Shown here one piece after another: positions 59,301 through 64,000 of a stretch of DNA of 64,000 nucleotides. The stretch is from Anas platyrhynchos (lineage: Eukaryota; Chordata; Aves; Anseriformes; Anatidae): NCBI RefSeq assembly GCF_047663525.1, contig NC_092606.1:5764501-5828500 (forward strand), in the 5' to 3' direction. Numbering within the stretch: position 1 is the stretch's first letter; each line of letters begins with the position of its first letter. The notes beneath the pieces are model-generated. The model was not told the DNA's origin, did not search any database, and worked only from the letters and a program-made list of their open reading frames with translations. A program made the position numbers and the translations under genes.

Positions 59301-61395
59301 AACGCTACATTCTGTCTTATCGTGCATCGCCCCATCATTTGCATGTAACATGAAAAAATGTTTATTATTCAAGGCCTTTTATGCCCCAGCTGAGGCAGGG
59401 CACAGGCAGCAATGCCAGCAGTGCCAAACACCTGCCTGCTGCATCGCCCCACGCACACCAACACTCACAGAGGGACAGAAGACGCCAGCCAGTGTCAGAG
59501 CCTTTTATGATTAAACAGATCCTCCATCTCAGAGATTTACAACCCATCCCAGGCAACTGTCCTAGCTCGTCCCAAGAGAAAAATGATGGATATTGAGTCA
59601 TAACAGAGGCAGAACCAGAGAAAACTGCCCAAGTGGCGAAACCACGAGGAAAATACACGAGGTGGGTGCGTTGGCACTGGGATGGGCACTGAGGTTCTGC
59701 ACCAGCAGGGCATCAAGGGGGGCCTGGATCAGTCCCTTTAGGCAGCAAAACATAAAAAGAGGCTTAAGCTTGAAGAGAATGAAGAAAATAGGCAACATAT
59801 TCGAGTGCTAAATCCATATTTAAGGTCCTGAGGATGTGACTTTTATAAATGGAGAGATCCCAGTGGGTCGCAGCGTGCTCATGCCACATTCCTCAACCGC
59901 TGCAGCTCCCTTTCCCCTCACTGACCTTCTCCTTCCTACCGCAGTTATCTCAAGCACCCCACAGCTGTTGTGGTAGCACCACAAATTAGTAGAAACAAGG
60001 CTATTCCTCGAGTGAACCGAGAGCGATGCCATTTTTCCATGGAATGACATTTCAGAGCAAGGCATAATGAAGCCGGAGCGTGTTCGAGCACTGACTGTGC
60101 TGCTTGTTGGGCGGAGATGAAAGGAGTCTCTGTTTAAACTGGAATTTAGCCCAACGAGATAGAGTGGTGAGACAATAAAGGGGCTTTTGGGCTGAATTGG
60201 AGAGACATTGGCAGAAAACACACACGAGAGGTGGCTGCGGCTTCGGGATGGGGGAAATGTAGTGGAGAACATCACAGCAGCAGAGATGCAAGAGATTACA
60301 AGAAAATTGACTGATGTGACATCCCATCATAGCAAAACACCTAACTAGAGGTTGAGAAATACTGAGCAACCATGCCTGCTTCTTGCATATGCAGGATGGT
60401 GTCAATGAGGAGGTAACAACATCTCTGTGTTGCTCAGATATGAGGATCTCTATGAACAACAGGGCTCAAGGGATAACGAGCCAGATCTCTAGGAGACGTG
60501 GTCCTAATCCTGCTTGCTTCCCCCATCCTTTAGTCCCTGATGTCTGTTTCCCTCCCCTCTTTTTCTGTAATCTTTTGTCAGACTGAGTTTTTTTCATGGG
60601 ATTAGTCTCTTCTTGTGGCTACAGATAACATCTGCTACACCAGGAACCAACACTCTCTCGGGACCATCAGCAAACACCTGGATACAAATCCTAGCCCTGC
60701 CAGATTGCAGCTTCTTTCGCACTTCTCACTTCTTTAAAAATACAAACCACCACAATTACATACGTAAGGCATTGTATTACCAAAAACACGGAGCCCTTTC
60801 CATTCCCGACAGCCTCATTCAGAGGTTTTTGGTACCATGGACCAGGACATTGGTGGCCAGGATGCTTTGCTGAGGACCTGGGTGAGAAGGGCATGGGGTT
60901 ATTTATTCCCCTTTTTTTAATCAAACAGTTCCCATCGTGCAAACATGCAAGCCCTGGCATGCACGGTGACATGTGCCTGCACTGTGACAGGTGTCTGTAT
61001 GTTAATTACCAGCTAATTAGGATATCTTGGAGCATTTTGTCTCCAGCACCCAGCATGGGGCTGTTGGAGCATGGCTGGCTCCTCTTTCCCAGCCTGGTCC
61101 CCATCCCTGGGCACCACCACGCTTTCTCCTGCAGAACAAGGCTGTAATGGGGAAAGAAAAGTGGTAACGGAGCAGAACACCTCTGGGTGAGCACAACGAA
61201 ACCTGGTAACACGGCCACGTGTCGGGGAAAAGAAGCAGGGATAGGACAGGGACCATTGGGGTGGCTCGGAAAGCCGACTCACCAGGACTGCGGCTTCCTC
61301 TTCATGATGCCTTGGCGTCTCCACTGCGAGTGGGGGCTGAGGTGGTAGGTGAGCTGCCGGCAGAGCTTCTCCATGGCCCCAAGGGAGTCCCCCTC
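40740..61395 (-). CDS. LRRC75A: LRRC75A, leucine-rich repeat-containing 75A (partial; 5' exons outside window)
   Basis: Two coding exons are present, 61283-61395 and 40740-41343. They join in frame (CAG TCC TG|C TTG AAG) to give 238 residues. The sequence follows human LRRC75A closely: EGDSLGAMEKLCRQLTYHLS, PHSQWRR, KRKPQ, then DNTVDLSGIPLT, TLSLNGNRLTKAILRDLT, VTWIDLGNNVDIFSLPQPF and a C-terminal end in AAxAQT. Human LRRC75A is 344 aa, so about 105 N-terminal residues are missing beyond the right edge. The middle has leucine-rich-repeat character (TVELCFTELTDEMLLQLLPA, LTTLSLNGNRL); the tail is acidic and low-complexity. Its molecular role is poorly known. The neighbouring, converging SNHG29 locus supports LRRC75A over the paralogue LRRC75B. 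Confidence 0.93.
50688..50813. repeat. imperfect tandem duplication, 63-bp unit, two copies
   Basis: GGGCTGACGGCTTCC begins at 50,688 and again at 50,751. Both copies continue with a GGxCCAGGxC element, then a GGAG/GGGAG word and GGGCACCC. Copy similarity falls off towards the 3' end. Confidence 0.75.
51670..51691. repeat. 22-bp near-perfect palindrome
   Basis: TTTTAGCCAC and GTGGCTAAAA are exact reverse complements separated by 2 bases. Confidence 0.8.
57892..57903. repeat. short (CA)n run
   Basis: Six CA units in a row within the LRRC75A intron. Confidence 0.7.
61283..61395 (-). CDS. LRRC75A: LRRC75A internal coding exon (113 nt)
   Basis: Encodes EGDSLGAMEKLCRQLTYHLS then PHSQWRRQGIMKRKPQS plus two bases of a Cys codon. 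The acceptor is CTCTGCAG and the donor GTGAGT on the - strand. Phase and sequence join exactly to the terminal exon 19.9 kb away. It matches the human segment that follows the CPKP residues of the preceding exon. Confidence 0.94.
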
Positions 61396-64000
61396 CTGCA
61401 GAGACAAGGTAGGGACGCCAGGTAAGGTGGCTGCAGCGTGACTGTCCTGCCCCTAGGATGCTCCAACCCCGGAGCCGCTAGAAACTGGCAAGTTGCAAGG
61501 CACTATGCTAAAAATTGGACAGGAAGGAGGAAAAAAAAAACCCTACTGATTGCTAGGGTGCTGCAAGGATGGAGGCATTTTGCCAAGGGTCAGCACACAC
61601 ACAGACATTGCTCATGGGTGGGATTCCTCCTCTGCAAATCCACCTCCTAATGCAAGGAAGGCCGGAGAGCAGCAGCCCATTGCCCTGGTGGAAACCACAA
61701 CCCAAACTCCCAAGTGTTATCCATCACATATGTGAGCACTGTTTGTATTTATGGGGTCTATCCCCAGCATAACCCACCAGGAAGGTTTGTCTCGTGAGCG
61801 CCCACGATGCCACAGTCACTGCAGTTCATTCAGCAGCAGCGCTGTTATTGTTTGACACCACCTGACGGCTTTCGGCACACAAATTGTACAGAGATTGATT
61901 AAATAAACCAAACAACCCATCCGTTACTGTCAGAACCGTTTCACACAAGGACAGACGCTAAGAGGTTTGGTGAGCCTGGAGATCTCAGGAAGAGCACTCA
62001 TCAGAAACGCTCAAAGTGGGTATTTGATGGGAAAAAAAAGCATCAAGGAAAGCGGCGATTTTGGTGGAGTCGCCTTAATTCCAGTTAAAATTTCCGTGCG
62101 AAAAGATACCAAAATGAGAAATCATTGGTTTTGAAAACTTTAATTCTTAAACTTCCTGAATCTGGTCCTATATTTTTTAGTTCCTAAAAATAAACTAAAA
62201 TACAAATGCCAGCACCTGAACAGCTAAATCATGTCTCCTTTCAACATCTCTACATACCAACGCATGATACGACTCTTAATGATGCAAAATGTCTGGCTTG
62301 CTCTCTGAGAGATGACAAGCAGAGATTAAGCAAAGGAATAATTACACAACAAGCCAAGATGTGACAATTTGTGTATTCTGCCTGGTTTTATGAAATTGCT
62401 GCATCATGAAACATCTCAGAAAAGAAACAGAAGCTGGAAAGGAAGCCCCCAAATTAGCAGTCAGCCCAGGCTCGGCTCACCGCTGCTCTTTATTCAGGCT
62501 GATTGCCCAAGATTTTGCCCTGTTTCTGGACAAGCTGGACAGGGATGCTGATGAAGATGCTGTGTCTCATCTGCCAGGATGCCCTATTACTGCTGCCCTC
62601 CTGTCCTCTCCCTCCAGCCTCAGCAACGAGCTGCGTATTTCGCGCAGCGTAATTTATGCAATGTATTCTCCCACCTCACCTCGCAGTCAGCAGAGCAGGA
62701 CGGGCTTTATAAAGACATTATAAATATTAAATTAACCAAGGAGCAATCTGGTTTTTGACAAATCACCTCTGGGTGTGCAGGGAAACAAATGCATCAGGTT
62801 TTCTTAAGGAAGGAAAAAAAAAAAAAGCAGGGCAGAAGGGGCACATCAGCAGATGGCTGGAGCAGAAATAGCAGCAGAGGGCTTTAACCCCTTCATTTCA
62901 GCACCTCATTTATCACCATGGCTTTAAATAAGGGTTTTAATCCTACAAATTCTGGTGCGTCTTCAGCCTACGCTCCCCCCCAGCAAGCTGAAAGCTCTCC
63001 TGGAGGCCCTGCAGCAACAAATAGCTACAGCTCGAGACTCAGAGATGGGGGAACTCAACAGGCTCAGCACGTCAAATTAGCAGAGAAAAAGAAACAACAG
63101 AGAATAATTTATTTCATGTTTTCCACTAGAAGGGCTGAAAACACATTACAGTCATTTTTTAATCAAGGACTCCAAACATTGGGGGCAGACAGCGGCACGT
63201 GCTGCTCCCCTCTGCCAGCACAACCAGCAGCCCCAGCACGAGAGGAAAACGCTGTGGATTTCCACACCTACCCCGTGTTTCAGCTCCTGCCATTTATCTT
63301 TGGGTCCGTGAGCTGTTTGCTGCCTTTCAGTTAAAGGGAAGCAAACACATTTTGCATAAAACAGAGGGGAGAGAAGCCAGAGGGAAACTCTTTAGAGAGG
63401 CTACAAATCAGGCACAGCTGGTGGGGACGCTGCGTGCCAGGCAGGGCTCCTCAGTGATGCTCTCCCCGTGCCGGTGCTGTTTGTGCTCCATCCTCTTGGA
63501 GGGCTCCTTGCACACCAGCATCACCACCTCCAGGTCCCAATTTCAGCAGAGTTGTCTGCACAGTCACAGCATGTGCCCTGCTCCCTGCTGCGGTGCAGCC
63601 CCCATCACCGAGACTCCCACTTTGAGCAAAAGGGGCTGTGGTGCCCCAGCTTTGAGATAATGGTGCCCAGATCCATGCTGCTCAGGCTCAGCTGGGCTTT
63701 TCCCTTGCTGCACCGCATGGGATGATGCTTGTTCTGAAGGGAACAGCACGCCAAAATGTGTAGAGAAAAAAAAAAATAAATCTGGAGGAAGTGGGCACTG
63801 TGCTGCGACTCAGCGCTGCAAATTGCCTCTGCCGTAATCCTGGAAATGACAATTAAAATTATCTCCTGTATTAGCCTGACAACTAAATTGTTGGGGAAGT
63901 GAAACGACTCCGCAGAGGAATATGGCCAAAAAAAAAAAAAAAAAAAGCAGAGGAAGTAAAAGCCCCAGAAGCTTGTGCTGATGCACACATGGCAGGAGGC
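61396..64000 (-). other. LRRC75A: upstream LRRC75A intron, no exon seen
   Basis: No - strand frame here resembles the expected preceding LRRC75A segment, which in human reads through a SFRNLVDPITHDLI-type stretch to CPKP. The remaining coding exon(s) therefore lie beyond position 64,000. Poly-A runs at about 62,813-62,826 and 63,929-63,946 are the only repeats noted. Confidence 0.65.

Larger units (their letters stand above)
41344..61282 (-). other. LRRC75A: LRRC75A large intron (19.9 kb)
   Basis: GC-rich DNA without any CR1 tail or recognisable exon. It carries homopolymer runs (poly-T 43,129-43,145; poly-A near 46,421-46,433, 50,442-50,454 and 53,500-53,515), a CA run (57,892-57,903), a 63-bp imperfect tandem duplication (50,688-50,813) and a 22-bp palindrome (51,670-51,691). 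AT-rich islands such as 48,950-49,700 stand out from the GC-rich surroundings and are candidate regulatory segments. The long open frames (for example 57,335-58,213) have no family resemblance. Confidence 0.7.

Noticed and set aside
61013..61324. 103-codon minus frame overlapping the LRRC75A 113-nt exon
   Set aside because: It reads the exon in the wrong frame and through the GTGAGT donor; the correct frame gives the conserved LCRQLTYHLSPHSQWRR.
1..64000. CRISPR arrays or prokaryotic-type gene clusters
   Set aside because: No regularly spaced direct repeats or compact operon-like genes; the window is clearly intron-bearing vertebrate DNA.

Overview
The window is vertebrate nuclear DNA, almost certainly from a bird. 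It has intron-split genes with GT/AG junctions, CpG-rich promoters, sparse interspersed repeats, and CR1-type LINE tails ending in short ATTCTRTG-like repeats. I cannot narrow the species from sequence alone. Most long open frames in the GC-rich right half are chance frames, not genes.

Layout. (1) 1-2,930: intergenic, with one CR1 fragment (about 2,120-2,555) and weak hints of the end of an upstream gene. (2) 2,930-about 21,080: a complete 13-exon NCBP3 gene on the + strand (coding 3,174-18,142, 600 aa) with a CpG-rich promoter, a G-rich start of intron 1, and a 3' UTR that may carry a second CR1 tail. (3) 21,270-21,650: an LTR-like block of uncertain identity. (4) 21,800-24,040: a CpG-island promoter and a short multi-exon non-coding host gene on the + strand. 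Its introns carry two box C/D snoRNAs, SNORD49 (U49) and SNORD65, which identifies it as the SNHG29 (LRRC75A-AS1) counterpart. (5) 24,040-39,140: gene-free, repeat-poor DNA. (6) 39,140-61,395: the 3' part of LRRC75A on the - strand. It comprises the terminal coding exon (40,740-41,343), a 20-kb intron, and a 113-nt coding exon (61,283-61,395). The first coding exon(s) lie beyond the right edge. (7) 61,396-64,000: upstream LRRC75A intron with no recognisable exon.

Functionally, NCBP3 is a nuclear cap-binding/mRNA-export factor, SNHG29 is a TOP-like snoRNA host serving rRNA 2'-O-methylation, and LRRC75A is a poorly characterised leucine-rich-repeat protein. SNHG29 and LRRC75A lie convergently, facing each other's 3' ends, as in mammals. 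NCBP3 beside SNHG29/LRRC75A joins genes that in human lie far apart on 17p, so the window crosses a rearrangement boundary. I found no prokaryotic-type system, CRISPR array, tRNA or rRNA gene, and no clear evidence of a wholly new system. The most informative items are the bird SNHG29 snoRNA host, the rearrangement junction, and a possible retrocopy with a poly(A) tail in NCBP3 intron 3.
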